From NCBI RefSeq assembly GCF_030758415.1, contig NZ_CP132334.1, positions 868,001-932,000 on the forward strand: a DNA stretch of 64,000 bases, in the 5' to 3' direction. A program made the position numbers and the translations under genes. This document shows positions 23,664-32,755 of this stretch, in pieces. Positions within the stretch are counted from its first letter, which is position 1. Each line of letters starts with the position of its first letter. The DNA is from Parvularcula sp. IMCC14364. GTDB taxonomy: Bacteria; Pseudomonadota; Alphaproteobacteria; Caulobacterales; Parvularculaceae. Under the pieces are notes generated by a model. That model was not told where the DNA came from and searched no databases. It saw only the letters and a program-made list of their open reading frames with translations.

Positions 23664-26600
23664 TCAATTGCGAACATGTGCGGTTTCGATCAGGCTGTGG
23701 TGCTCTGCGCGTGCAGGGGCAAACCAGCGATGCAAGGCCGGTAGGACGAGCAGCGTAAGGATGGTTGAAGTGATCAGCCCACCCATCACCACCGTTGCCA
23801 AAGGACGCTGCACTTCTGCCCCAACGCCGGTGGCGAACAGTAATGGCGCCAGTCCCAGAGCGGTTGTCAGGGCTGTCATCAAAACGGGCCGGGCCCGCAA
23901 CACGGCTGCTTCGATGGCGAGTTGATCCAGGTGTTTTCCTTGCCGGGCGAAATCATCCATAAAACTGACCAGGACCATCCCGTTGCCGAGCGCAATCCCG
24001 AACAGGGCAATAAATCCTACGGTCGCAGGTACTGATATCGGAAGCCCCGAAAGCCAGAGCGCCAGCGCCCCGCCGGTCAGAGCAAGGGGGATGTTCAACA
24101 GAATAAGAATTGCAGATTTCAGACGTCCGAACGCTAGCAGCAGGATCATCAGTACTATGCCAAGGGTAATTGGGATGACAACAGCAAACCGGGCGTTGGC
24201 TTGTTGCTGGAGCTCGAACTGACCGCCCCATTCGAGGCGGTAGCCTGACGGTAAGTCCAGACGGCCGTCTACAGCTGTTTTGGCATCAGCGACGAAGGAC
24301 CCAATATCACGGCCACGGACATTTAGTTGAACAGTTATAAACCGCGCGCCATTTTCACGGGTGATTTGGCGCGGACCAACGACTTCCCGGATCGAAGCAA
24401 CGGATTCCAGAGGTACCTGTGCGCCACTTTCGCTTTCCAGCACGAGCCGGCCGATCGTCTCTGCACTATTGCGGCGATCCTCCGCAAAGCGAACCACCAC
24501 CGGAAACTGTCGAACCCCTTCAAAGAGGACACCAGCTTTTGCGCCGCCTACGGCGGCGCTGAGTGTATCCAGCGCCTCTTCGACGGTCAGCCCGTAACGG
24601 CCAAGAGCCTTGCGATCGACCGACACGATGAGCTGCGGTGCGCCAGTGATCTGATCAGCCTGTACATCGCTGGCACCGGAAACTTCTTCAAGAACAGCCT
24701 GCAGAATTTGAGATTGTTCAAGAAGGACATTGGCGTCAGGTCCGAAAATCTTTACCGCTAGCTGGGCCTTCGTCCCGGTCAGGAGTTCATCGACCGACAT
24801 GGCGATCGGCTGGCCGATATTGGCCCGAATGCCCGGATAGGATGCTAAATTTTCAGAAATTGCGGTGCGCAGCTCATCCGGCGTTCGGCCGGTCTCCCAG
24901 GCTGAACGCGGTTTCAAAGCGACAAAGGCTTCAATGCTGTTGACGGGATCGGCATGGGCACCAACTTCACCGCGCCCGATCCGGCTGACGATCGAGGAGA
25001 TTTCTGGAAACGAGTCTAACAGGCGTTGCTCCAGGCGCGTCGATGTCTGACTTGCTTCTGAGAGGGAGATGGAAGGCGCCATGGAAACACGCAGCAGAAT
25101 ATCACCTTCTTCCAGTGCGGGCGTGAATTCGGAGCCAAGACGTGATCCGGCCAGACCTCCCACGATCAAAAGGATTGCCGCGAGGGCCAATGACGCAGCG
25201 CGTACACGGACGAAATACCCCGAAACCGACCTGACGATTGCAGCTATCCTGTTATTACCGGACCGGGTTTGGGCAGTTGGTCTGATCAGGCCGAAGGCCA
25301 TCGCTGGAGCGATAAGCGCTGCATAAATAAGGGAGCCGGTCATCGCGAGCGCGGCTGAGGCGGCAAGCGGCCGGAAGGTTTTGCCTTCAACGCCTTCCAG
25401 GGAAAAAAGTGGCAGAAAAACGATGATGACCACTGCCACTGCAGCAATCAAAGGAGCGATTACTTCGGCTGCCGAGCGGGCTACGATGTCTCGATCTTTT
25501 TCCCCGTCCTTGCGGTTGCGAAAGCCGCGATCGACATTCTCGGTAATGACAATCGCGCCATCGACCATCATGCCGATAGCAATGGCGACGCCCCCGAGCG
25601 ACATGAGATTGGCGCTGATGCCAAGCATGTTCATGGCGATAAACGCGAAACCGACTGAAAACGGAATTGACAGAACGACCACCAGGCTCGGCCGCCAGCC
25701 TCCGAGAAACAGGAATACGATCAGTGCCACCAGCAGGGCGCCCTGCCAGAGTGCGTTCGTCACAGTTGCAGCGGCGCGCTGAACCAGCGTCCCCTGATCG
25801 TAGTAGGGAACGGCGCGCACCCCGTCAGGCAGTGATGCGTTGATGTCGTCAAACCTGGCCTTCGCCCGTTCGATCACGTCGGACGTATTGGTGCCGTAGA
25901 GTTTAAGTACGAGGCCCGCGACGGTTTCCCCTTGACCATTGGCAGTCGCCAGTCCCTGACGCACGCCGCCGCCGATAACCACTGCGCCAAGGTCAGAGAC
26001 CCGGATCGCCCGTCCATCAATCGTTTTCACCGGCGTTTCGGCAAGGTCATCAACTGACCCTGCAAGACCAACGCCCCTGACCGTATATTGCTCTGCACCA
26101 ACTTCAATAAATTGGGCACCAGTGGTGCGATTAGCGCTTTTCAGGGCCCGGATGATGTCCGCGACTTGCAGATCATAGGCAATCAAAAGATCAGGGTCGA
26201 GACGAACCTGATACTGTTTCTCGTAACCGCCGAGCGCGAGCACTTCGGTGACCCCCTCGACTGACTGCAGCGGGTATTTGATCATCCAGTCGGCCATTTC
26301 CCTGAGCTCTGTCAGATCGTAGTCGCCGGTTTCGTCAACGAGACGGAAATACATGATGATGCCAAGACCGGTGGAAATTGGCCCCATCTTCGGTGTGCCG
26401 AACCCGTCCGGTATCGCTTCGCTTGCTTCCGGCAGGCGCTCGCCAACCACCTGGCGCGCAAAGTAGACGTCTGTCCCGTCCTCAAAATATATGTTCACGA
26501 TGGAAAGCCCGAAATTGGAAACCGAGCGTATTTCTTTCACGCTGGGCAATCCCGACATGGCTGTCTCGACCGGAAACGTCACATAGCGTTCGACTTCCTC

Positions 26601-26771
26601 AGGAGAGAGGCCTTCGGTTTCGGTGAATATCTGTACGAGCGATGGAGACGGGTCGGGAAACGCGTCAACCGGTAGCGCCTGAAACGCGAAAAATCCGCCG
26701 ATTGTCAAAACCAGCGAGGCGATACCAGCAAGCAGTCTGCCCCCAGCCAGTCGGTGCATAAGATTCAGCAT
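23664..26771 (-). CDS. czcA: Heavy-metal RND pump, CzcA-like
   Basis: A 1035-residue HME-RND antiporter. TM1 lies at residues 12-32, then the porter domain (ALPVDAFPDPSPSLVQIFTE), TM4 with MMVDGAIVITENVDRGF, a second porter domain and the closing TM set (FIALFGIALGNGMVLVSFMD). ATG 26771 follows GGAGG. It is the last gene of a minus-strand operon with the CzcB- and CzcC-like genes. The CzcI-like leader and ZntR-like regulator suggest divalent Zn/Cd/Co ions, in contrast to the Cus pump at 12769. The convergent gap 23543-23663 is short. Confidence 0.92.
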   Translation of the reverse strand: MLNLMHRLAGGRLLAGIASLVLTIGGFFAFQALPVDAFPDPSPSLVQIFTETEGLSPEEVERYVTFPVETAMSGLPSVKEIRSVSNFGLSIVNIYFEDGTDVYFARQVVGERLPEASEAIPDGFGTPKMGPISTGLGIIMYFRLVDETGDYDLTELREMADWMIKYPLQSVEGVTEVLALGGYEKQYQVRLDPDLLIAYDLQVADIIRALKSANRTTGAQFIEVGAEQYTVRGVGLAGSVDDLAETPVKTIDGRAIRVSDLGAVVIGGGVRQGLATANGQGETVAGLVLKLYGTNTSDVIERAKARFDDINASLPDGVRAVPYYDQGTLVQRAAATVTNALWQGALLVALIVFLFLGGWRPSLVVVLSIPFSVGFAFIAMNMLGISANLMSLGGVAIAIGMMVDGAIVITENVDRGFRNRKDGEKDRDIVARSAAEVIAPLIAAVAVVIIVFLPLFSLEGVEGKTFRPLAASAALAMTGSLIYAALIAPAMAFGLIRPTAQTRSGNNRIAAIVRSVSGYFVRVRAASLALAAILLIVGGLAGSRLGSEFTPALEEGDILLRVSMAPSISLSEASQTSTRLEQRLLDSFPEISSIVSRIGRGEVGAHADPVNSIEAFVALKPRSAWETGRTPDELRTAISENLASYPGIRANIGQPIAMSVDELLTGTKAQLAVKIFGPDANVLLEQSQILQAVLEEVSGASDVQADQITGAPQLIVSVDRKALGRYGLTVEEALDTLSAAVGGAKAGVLFEGVRQFPVVVRFAEDRRNSAETIGRLVLESESGAQVPLESVASIREVVGPRQITRENGARFITVQLNVRGRDIGSFVADAKTAVDGRLDLPSGYRLEWGGQFELQQQANARFAVVIPITLGIVLMILLLAFGRLKSAILILLNIPLALTGGALALWLSGLPISVPATVGFIALFGIALGNGMVLVSFMDDFARQGKHLDQLAIEAAVLRARPVLMTALTTALGLAPLLFATGVGAEVQRPLATVVMGGLITSTILTLLVLPALHRWFAPARAEHHSLIETAHVRN

Positions 26772-26783
26772 GGGAAACGCCTC

Positions 26784-28031
26784 CTAATGGTCGTGATCAT
26801 CGCCGAAGGCATCTTTTTCAAGCTGCGCCTTGAGCGTGAACGCACCGGTGGCGACATAGAGGTCGCCAACGTTAAGTCCGGATTTGATTTCAACAAACCC
26901 GCCTGCCTCAAGGCCGGTGACGACCGGACGTGGTGCGAATCCGCCTTCAACGGGTACAAACACCGATTGACGTCCTTCAACTGACTGGACCGAAGCGGTG
27001 CGTATGCGGAGTTGTGATGAGCTGTCGCCTACAGTGATCTCCGCCGTTACGAACTGACCGGGACGCAGGTTTCCATCTGCGTTATCAACCACGACCCGGG
27101 CGGTGGCGGTGCGGGAGGTTTCATCAACGATTGGTGAAATAAAAGAAATTGCGCCGGCGCCAAGCGCCTCATCAGTGTCCTCTTTGAGCGTGACGCTGGA
27201 CCCTTTTTCTACCTGGGACAGGTCTTTTTTAAACACGGCAATGTCGGCCCAGACCACACTGTCATCTGCGATTGTGAAAAGCGGTACGCCGCCACTTTCA
27301 CCTGAAACGACCGTTTCTCCCAAGGTGACCGGACGACGGATAATCGTGCCCGCAAGCGGTGCTGTGACGATAAATTGCGACAAGGCGCCGTCTGCTGCTC
27401 CGTCGAGACTGTCTATGACGCCATGGTCAAGCCCTACCGCATGGAGCTTGTTTTCAGTACTTTCGCGTGTTGCCGCTGCGGCTGTTACCGCAGCGCGTGC
27501 GCTTAAAAGGTCAGCCTCGGACGTTATCCGTTCTGACCAGAGTTGTTCCTCTCTGGAAAGCTCGGCACGGGCCAGGGATTCGGCACTAAGGGCAGAGAGA
27601 TAATCTGCTTTCATGCTCGCCAGTTCACGGCTGGAGACGAGGGCAAGCCGGTCACCGAGTTCGACATTGTCTCCTTCGCTGGCATAAAGGCGGCGGATGA
27701 CCCCGCTCACCTGAGGAGAGACATTGGCGATCCGGTCGGCATCAAACCGGATTTCTGCCGGCAGGCTGAGTTTCCTCTCAACATTCGCTAAAGAGGCCTG
27801 TTCTGTCAGGATTCCCGCTTCACGAGCGGCGCGCGCATCAAGAAGAACGATGTCGACTTCGTCAGCGTCGTGATCACGATCACTATGAAGATCGTCGTCG
27901 TCATGATCGTTGTGTTGTGCCTCAACCTGAACTGCATCATCGGTTTCGGAAACAGTATTGTTATTGCCGCAGGCGGCCAGCATTGTGAGTAGCACAACGA
28001 GCCGTATCGATTTTGTCGGGTTACTGTGCAT
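26784..28031 (-). CDS. czcB: Periplasmic adaptor, CzcB-like lipoprotein
   Basis: A 415-residue membrane fusion protein with a lipobox (LLTMLAACGN, Cys near residue 22) and a His/Asp-rich N-terminal stretch (HNDHDDDDLHSDRDHDAD) that likely binds metal. The barrel-sandwich (LSLPAEIRFDADRIANVSPQ), hairpin (SRELASMKADYLSAL) and beta-barrel (VWADIAVFKKDLSQVEKGSS) follow, and it ends in FGDDHDH. ATG 28031 follows GGAGAG; an ATG at 28043 overlaps czcC more deeply. It ends 12 bases before the pump gene. Confidence 0.9.
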   Translation of the reverse strand: MHSNPTKSIRLVVLLTMLAACGNNNTVSETDDAVQVEAQHNDHDDDDLHSDRDHDADEVDIVLLDARAAREAGILTEQASLANVERKLSLPAEIRFDADRIANVSPQVSGVIRRLYASEGDNVELGDRLALVSSRELASMKADYLSALSAESLARAELSREEQLWSERITSEADLLSARAAVTAAAATRESTENKLHAVGLDHGVIDSLDGAADGALSQFIVTAPLAGTIIRRPVTLGETVVSGESGGVPLFTIADDSVVWADIAVFKKDLSQVEKGSSVTLKEDTDEALGAGAISFISPIVDETSRTATARVVVDNADGNLRPGQFVTAEITVGDSSSQLRIRTASVQSVEGRQSVFVPVEGGFAPRPVVTGLEAGGFVEIKSGLNVGDLYVATGAFTLKAQLEKDAFGDDHDH

Positions 28032-29322
28032 CGAACTCTCCATTAAATGGCGCGGTCCCGGTGAGGCTGCGCAATTTCATTTCGGCGATATTCTGGTCGA
28101 GGTTGGCCTCGATTGAGGCCTTTCGCGTTTCGATCAACGCGCGGCGCGCATCGATTGTTGAGGTCAGATCAAATTTTCCGACCCGGTACCCGCGCACCGA
28201 TGCGTCATAGGCGGTCATGGCCGCAGGAACCGCAATATCAGCAAGCATTTGCCGCCGTTCCGTTGCGGCGTTGAATTCGGTAATGGTGGCGCGTAGCTCA
28301 GCCAGCAACCTCGCTTCGATTGCAGTTTTGTCAATCGCGCGGGCCTCTGTTCTTATTTGTGAGGCTCTGAACGCGTCCCGGTTTCTGTCAAAAAGCGGCA
28401 GGGTGATGTTAAGACCGGCGATGAGGGCGCTATCATCCGTTTCTTCAAATCGTCTGTATCCGGCAGACAGTGTGACATCGGGGACAATGTTTGATCTCTC
28501 AAACCGGCTTTGTGCCCGGACAGCATTGGTTGCTGCTTCAGCCTGCTGCAGATCAGGATGCTTGGTTACGGAACCTGTATCAGCGGGCATCGCACTCGAT
28601 ATATCGTCGGTGATGAGAGGCGGTCCGAATGGCCACTCCGATTCTCCCCAAAGGCTGACAAGGTCATATTGCCTGCGTGTCACCTCGGCATCAGCTTTTG
28701 TTACGAGGGCCATGGCCATTACGGCTTCGGCCCGGGCGCGGGCAAATTCAGGTGGTGCAGCTGCCCCCGCGGCAACGCGGGCCTCGACGATTTCGGAAAA
28801 CTCGCTGGCGAGATCCGACGCCTGAACGGCGATACTTGCCAACTCTGTGGCACTTACTAATTCAAAGAACAGGACGGCGCCTTCGAGTTGGCTTTGATGC
28901 AAGATGACCGCGCATTCAGCGGACGCCAGTGCCGCCCGTGCATTTGCCGCGCGTTCTGCATACCGACGTTTACCTCCCAGCCTGAATGTTTGTTCGAGGG
29001 AGTAGGTGGTTTCTGTTTGGTCATAGCCGGAAAATGCGCCGCTTCCGGCAAAATTTTCCATCTCAGCAGACAGCGACGGATTGGTTGTTCTACCGGCCTG
29101 TCGTGTTTCAGCTTTTCGAGCGCGAATTTCCAGTCCCGCGGACCTGACCGCAGGCGATGCTTGGCGGATTTCTGCCAAAACAGCTTGTAATGTCAGTGGT
29201 GCACCGGCGACTGCGGCAGGGATTGGTGCCGTGCCATTTCCCGAACACGGAGATGCAGCGGCTGTGTTAGCCCACAGGCCGAAGCTGAGGGCGCAAACAG
29301 CACCCCATAAATTTTTGGTCAC
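28021..29322 (-). CDS. czcC: Outer-membrane efflux protein, CzcC-like
   Basis: A 433-residue TolC-family channel with a signal peptide ending ANTAAASP. LTLQAVLAEIRQASPAVRSA opens the first repeat and LNITLPLFDRNRDAFRASQI the second. It differs from the protein at 9823, as expected for a channel dedicated to its own pump. Its stop overlaps the start of the adaptor gene. ATG 29322 follows GGAG at about 29333. Confidence 0.9.
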   Translation of the reverse strand: MTKNLWGAVCALSFGLWANTAAASPCSGNGTAPIPAAVAGAPLTLQAVLAEIRQASPAVRSAGLEIRARKAETRQAGRTTNPSLSAEMENFAGSGAFSGYDQTETTYSLEQTFRLGGKRRYAERAANARAALASAECAVILHQSQLEGAVLFFELVSATELASIAVQASDLASEFSEIVEARVAAGAAAPPEFARARAEAVMAMALVTKADAEVTRRQYDLVSLWGESEWPFGPPLITDDISSAMPADTGSVTKHPDLQQAEAATNAVRAQSRFERSNIVPDVTLSAGYRRFEETDDSALIAGLNITLPLFDRNRDAFRASQIRTEARAIDKTAIEARLLAELRATITEFNAATERRQMLADIAVPAAMTAYDASVRGYRVGKFDLTSTIDARRALIETRKASIEANLDQNIAEMKLRSLTGTAPFNGEFDAQ

Positions 29323-29381
29323 GATATTCTCCTCGTTCTAACCGTTTTCGAAATGACGCGTTGTGCATCATTGACGTCGGG

Positions 29382-29741
29382 TTAGAGTCGAGGGGGCTTG
29401 AAGGGACCGGAAAAATCAGTGCTGGAAATTGCTTCAATCACATTGCCATAGTGCGTCGCACTTTGGTTGCAGTTAGAAGACGCATAAAAAGTTTTGGCCG
29501 CAAGGTAATGACTGTGACACGATCCGCAGCCGTGGGCATGGTGACCCTTGTGATGATTTTCATCTTCATGCTCTGTGTGATCGACACAGAATTCGCAATG
29601 TGATTGGGACTGTTCTTCGACATGATTTGCCTCGACAGCCATTGGCGCGAGCACCACGGCGATAGAAGCCATGGCGATTAGCCAAGATCTAAAGTCATTT
29701 CTTAAGAGTCCTTCAATCATCGTAAAGAGCCTATCAGACAA
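29382..29741 (-). CDS. His/Cys-rich periplasmic leader protein, CzcI-like
   Basis: A 119-residue protein (an ATG at 29720 gives 112) with a hydrophobic N-terminal segment ending MAVEA, then SHCEFCVDHTEHEDENHHKG and HHAHGCGSCHSHYLAAKTFY, a dense set of His and Cys ligands, and the end SGPFKPPRL. Position at the head of the Czc operon and the signal-plus-ligand layout resemble CzcI. It is about 20 bases downstream of a MerR-type promoter on the same strand. The role is likely periplasmic metal buffering or sensing. Confidence 0.75.
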   Translation of the reverse strand: MSDRLFTMIEGLLRNDFRSWLIAMASIAVVLAPMAVEANHVEEQSQSHCEFCVDHTEHEDENHHKGHHAHGCGSCHSHYLAAKTFYASSNCNQSATHYGNVIEAISSTDFSGPFKPPRL

Positions 29742-29762
29742 AAGTACCTAGTTCATTAACAA

Positions 29763-29793
29763 ATTATGTCATCTACAGTGGCTGTAGAGGCAA
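29763..29793 (-). promoter_or_regulatory. MerR-type promoter of the czc operon
   Basis: On the minus strand TTGCCT (29793-29788) and CATAAT (29768-29763) are 19 bases apart, with the dyad CTACAGTGGCTGTAG (29773-29787) between them. It is nearly the same as the site at 30322-30352, so one regulator, the MerR-family protein encoded at 29856, probably drives both. Confidence 0.85.
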
Positions 29794-29855
29794 GAGAAAA
29801 CTTATTCGAGTCACTTATGTTCTAGATCTGTCGCCTTCAAACTTGTCGCTAACGC

Positions 29856-30311
29856 TCAGTTTTTCAGGGGAATATCAATTTTTTCGTGTGTGTCGGTCAG
29901 GCAGTCATCATGATTTGACAGGCAGGCTAGCACGTTACAACTACCTATTTCTCCGCCAGCACAACTGACAATCATCCTTTTCAGTTCGCCTTCGAGGGCT
30001 TCGAGTTGCGACAACCGGTGGCGTACGGCTGCAAGGTGACGCCGGGCGATGGCATCGACAATAGCGCAGTCTTCCCCTGGCTTGGTTTGCAATTGGATAA
30101 GCTCGCGAATGGCTTCAACCGGGAATCCCAATTCTCGGGTGTGGCGAATGAAATTCAGACGCTCCACGGCATCCTCGCCATAAATTCGTTGTCCACTTGA
30201 AGAGCGGTCGGGCTCTCTCATCAGGCCAATCGATTCATAATAGCGGATCGTTGTGACCTTGACGCCTGAACGCTTTGACAGAGCTCCAATTGTATCGGGT
30301 TTTTGTGCCAT
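29856..30311 (-). CDS. MerR-family Zn/Cd-type regulator (ZntR/CadR-like)
   Basis: A 151-residue protein with the winged HTH (IGALSKRSGVKVTTIRYYES), a long dimer helix (HLAAVRHRLSQLEALEGELK) and a Cys-rich metal loop, VSCAGGEIGSCNVLACL then DDC, plus an upstream Cys in GEDCAIVD. The SC and C-x-x-L pattern resembles ZntR or CadR rather than CueR. It reads away from the promoter at 30322-30352 and ends about 60 bases before the czc promoter. It likely activates both when zinc, cadmium or a similar ion rises. Confidence 0.87.
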   Translation of the reverse strand: MAQKPDTIGALSKRSGVKVTTIRYYESIGLMREPDRSSSGQRIYGEDAVERLNFIRHTRELGFPVEAIRELIQLQTKPGEDCAIVDAIARRHLAAVRHRLSQLEALEGELKRMIVSCAGGEIGSCNVLACLSNHDDCLTDTHEKIDIPLKN

Positions 30312-30321
30312 AAATTATTTC

Positions 30322-30352
30322 TTGCCTCTACAGTCACTATAGAGGTTAGAGT
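30322..30352 (+). promoter_or_regulatory. MerR-type promoter of the cation-efflux operon
   Basis: TTGCCT (30322-30327) and TAGAGT (30347-30352) are spaced by 19 bases. The dyad CTCTACAGTCACTATAGAG (30326-30344) lies in between. The ATG at 30406 is 54 bases downstream. Confidence 0.85.
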
Positions 30353-30405
30353 ATGAATCGTCAAAGTAATTGAGTCTGAACGGATCGACTCTGGAAGGGA
30401 TTGAT

Positions 30406-31053
30406 ATGGCAGATTGCTGTGAACCAAAATCGTTTGATGGTGCTTCGCCGCTTTACAAGCGGGCCTTGCTTGTCGTCATTGGCATAAATGCAGTGATGTT
30501 TGTGGTGGAAATGCTGGCAGGGTTTGCGTCCGGGTCACAGGCGCTGAAAGCTGATGCCCTCGACTTTGGCGCGGATACCGCGACGTACGCGATCAGTCTG
30601 GCAGTCATTGGTTCGGCTATCGGCATTCGTGCGCGTGCGTCCTTGTTCAAGGGCGTGTCACTGGCCGTGCTTGCGGCCGTAATTTTGGGCTCCACTCTGG
30701 TACGTTTTTTTGGTGGTGATGCGCCTGAAGCCCAGACCATGGGGCTGATCGGATTTCTGGCATTACTGGCGAACGTGGCGAGCGTTTGCATCTTGCTGCG
30801 GTGGCGTGATGGCGATAGCAATGTACGGTCTGTCTGGTTGTGCTCGCGCAATGATGCGATTGGCAATGTCGGGGTTATCGGCGCTGGCGGGCTTGTGGCT
30901 CTGACCGGTTCTGCCTGGCCCGATCTCGCCGTGGCGATCCTGCTGGCAAGCCTGTTTTTGCGCTCATCCTGGTCCATTATTCGTCAGGCTCTTGGTGAGC
31001 TTGGCGGTTGGCAAAATGTATTTAATTTCGAGGTTTCAGAGGAGCAGTCATGA
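30406..31053 (+). CDS. Short cation diffusion facilitator-like transporter
   Basis: A 215-residue protein with six TM segments. GSQALKADALDFGADTATYA in TM2 and CSRNDAIGNVGVI in TM5 match the metal-site helices of CDF transporters, with D-x3-D in place of the common H-x3-D. It lacks the cytoplasmic C-terminal domain of full CDF proteins (about 300 residues). MADCCEPKSF at the N-terminus offers a Cys pair. ATG 30406 has GAAGGG upstream; an earlier frame extension from 30370 is less likely. The operon behind it continues with two methyltransferase-like genes. Confidence 0.83.
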   Translation: MADCCEPKSFDGASPLYKRALLVVIGINAVMFVVEMLAGFASGSQALKADALDFGADTATYAISLAVIGSAIGIRARASLFKGVSLAVLAAVILGSTLVRFFGGDAPEAQTMGLIGFLALLANVASVCILLRWRDGDSNVRSVWLCSRNDAIGNVGVIGAGGLVALTGSAWPDLAVAILLASLFLRSSWSIIRQALGELGGWQNVFNFEVSEEQS

Positions 31054-31502
31054 TACTGAAATATCCACCCATCCTGCAGGTTTTTGTCTCGGTCGCCATT
31101 GCCTGGGCGATACAGAGCTATCTGCCGCAATTTTCTGTTCCCATACCATTTGGGAACTGGATTGCCGCGAGTTTTTGCGTGACAGGTGTAGCCATCACCT
31201 CAGTCGCAGTGGGCATTTTTGCAAGTAACAAAACCACCATCAATCCGGTACAACCGGAACAGGCGAGTAATCTGGTAACCGGCGGGCTCTATCGCATCTC
31301 GCGCAATCCCATGTATCTCGGCTTGGTACTGATCATTACTGGTTTTGTAATCTGGTTTGAAAATATTGCTGGCATCGCCAGTATCGTTCTCTTCATCCTG
31401 ACAATGACACTCTTCCAGATTAAGCCCGAAGAAAAAGTCATGCAGGCAAAATTTGGGGAAGCGTATGAGACCTATCGGCGTCGGGTCCGGCGCTGGATTT
31501 AG
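31050..31502 (+). CDS. Isoprenylcysteine methyltransferase-family membrane protein 1
   Basis: A 150-residue protein with four TM segments. GGLYRISRNPMYLGLVLIIT and KPEEKVMQAKFGEAYETYRR are the conserved S-adenosylmethionine-binding and C-terminal motifs of the ICMT/PEMT-like family. Its ATG overlaps the stop of the transporter gene (ATGA). The substrate is unknown. Members of this family commonly accompany cation-efflux genes in metal islands. Confidence 0.85.
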   Translation: MILKYPPILQVFVSVAIAWAIQSYLPQFSVPIPFGNWIAASFCVTGVAITSVAVGIFASNKTTINPVQPEQASNLVTGGLYRISRNPMYLGLVLIITGFVIWFENIAGIASIVLFILTMTLFQIKPEEKVMQAKFGEAYETYRRRVRRWI

Positions 31503-31513
31503 GAAGAAAGTAA

Positions 31514-32077
31514 GTGAATATTATGTGGTCCAGTCTTGCATTTTCATTATCGCTGGGTGCAGCAGGAATGATCCTTATCCTGTCCTTCGTTTCGACCCTG
31601 GTGAAAGGATTTCAGTTCTGGCCGCCGCCAGCCAAAGATAGCTGGCAGCATCGGCTCTTTCTTGTACTGTTCAGGGGTTTTCTCTACCCATTGATTGCGC
31701 TTACAGTTCTTGAATTCAACCTCTTACGAGGCAACTTGGCCCTCATCCAGTATGGGGCAGGGGCCTTGCTCGTGCTGGTCGGTTTCGGCCTTGCCTTTGC
31801 CATCACCTTCAATCTCGGCTGGCGCAATGCGTTCGGTGAAAAACTTGGACTGCGGACAACGGGCTGGTTCTCACGGAGCCGAAATCCGATTTATGTGGTG
31901 ACTTGGATTGGGTTGATCGGCTGGGGCCTGATTGCAAATTCCTGGATGGTGTCTGTGCTGTTGGCCATTTGGGGTGCCCTTTACGTGTTGGCACCTTTTC
32001 TGGAGGAGCCATGGCTGGAGCGTGAGTATGGTCAAGCCTATCGTGACTATAAGGAGAGGACACCGAGGTTTATATGA
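31514..32077 (+). CDS. Isoprenylcysteine methyltransferase-family membrane protein 2
   Basis: A 187-residue homologue of the previous gene with five TM segments; FSRSRNPIYVVTWIGLIGWG and EEPWLEREYGQAYRDYKERT are the same two motifs. It starts at GTG 31514 behind AGGAAG and has a longer N-terminal membrane part (residues 10-35 and 55-75). Two adjacent but quite different copies suggest separate substrates or a heteromeric pair rather than a recent duplication. Confidence 0.82.
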   Translation: MNIMWSSLAFSLSLGAAGMILILSFVSTLVKGFQFWPPPAKDSWQHRLFLVLFRGFLYPLIALTVLEFNLLRGNLALIQYGAGALLVLVGFGLAFAITFNLGWRNAFGEKLGLRTTGWFSRSRNPIYVVTWIGLIGWGLIANSWMVSVLLAIWGALYVLAPFLEEPWLEREYGQAYRDYKERTPRFI

Positions 32078-32487
32078 TCTCCGAAAATACCTTGATCAAA
32101 ACGCAATCCATCACAGTTTTAGTCGTTGGCATAATGTTGCTGGGTTTGGGTGCTGTCACACTCTACTACCCGGAAATTATGGAGCGTTACGGATTAGGTA
32201 TCGCGACTGCAGAAGCAAGAATATCAACACGAGCGATTATAGGTGGTGGTGAAATCGGACTTGGTATCTTGATGCTCGCAGGGGGCACTGTTGGTTTCAG
32301 CATGCGTCAACGGCTGATAATTGCCACTGTGTTATTTTGTTCATTGGTCAGCGTCCGGTTGATAGCGATTGTTCTGGAAGATGATGAACAATTAGCTCCC
32401 ATTGTTTATCGGGAACTCGCTGTGGAGATCATCATTGCAGCCGCACTATTGACGATATTGGCTTTGTGTCGAAAGCGCAGGGGTTAA
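32074..32487 (+). CDS. DUF4345-like membrane protein
   Basis: A 137-residue protein with four TM segments; the pattern TRAIIGGGEIGLGILMLAGG and the small loop lengths fit DUF4345. Its ATG overlaps the previous stop (ATGA), so it closes the metal-responsive operon that starts at 30406. No catalytic residues are visible. The 268 bases up to 32755 show no gene. Confidence 0.7.
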   Translation: MISENTLIKTQSITVLVVGIMLLGLGAVTLYYPEIMERYGLGIATAEARISTRAIIGGGEIGLGILMLAGGTVGFSMRQRLIIATVLFCSLVSVRLIAIVLEDDEQLAPIVYRELAVEIIIAAALLTILALCRKRRG

Positions 32488-32755
32488 ATCGGATGCTGGG
32501 TTCAAGTTTTAGAGAGCAAACTGCCGATCGTTTGGTTGATTGCCAATGACTGCTTCGGACCAAATCCCGCCAAGTCTAACAAGGTCTAATGATCGCCAAA
32601 TGTAGCCGATGACGTGGTTGAGGTGATCGACTGCTTACAGTCGCAATAGGACCCAGAAAAATCGGGTAATGGCAGGAATAATTCGGGTTTCTGATCGTTA
32701 TCATGTCGGCGGGTAGTCACCCGCGATACCGGTTTTACGGGAAAGGACCTGACCC

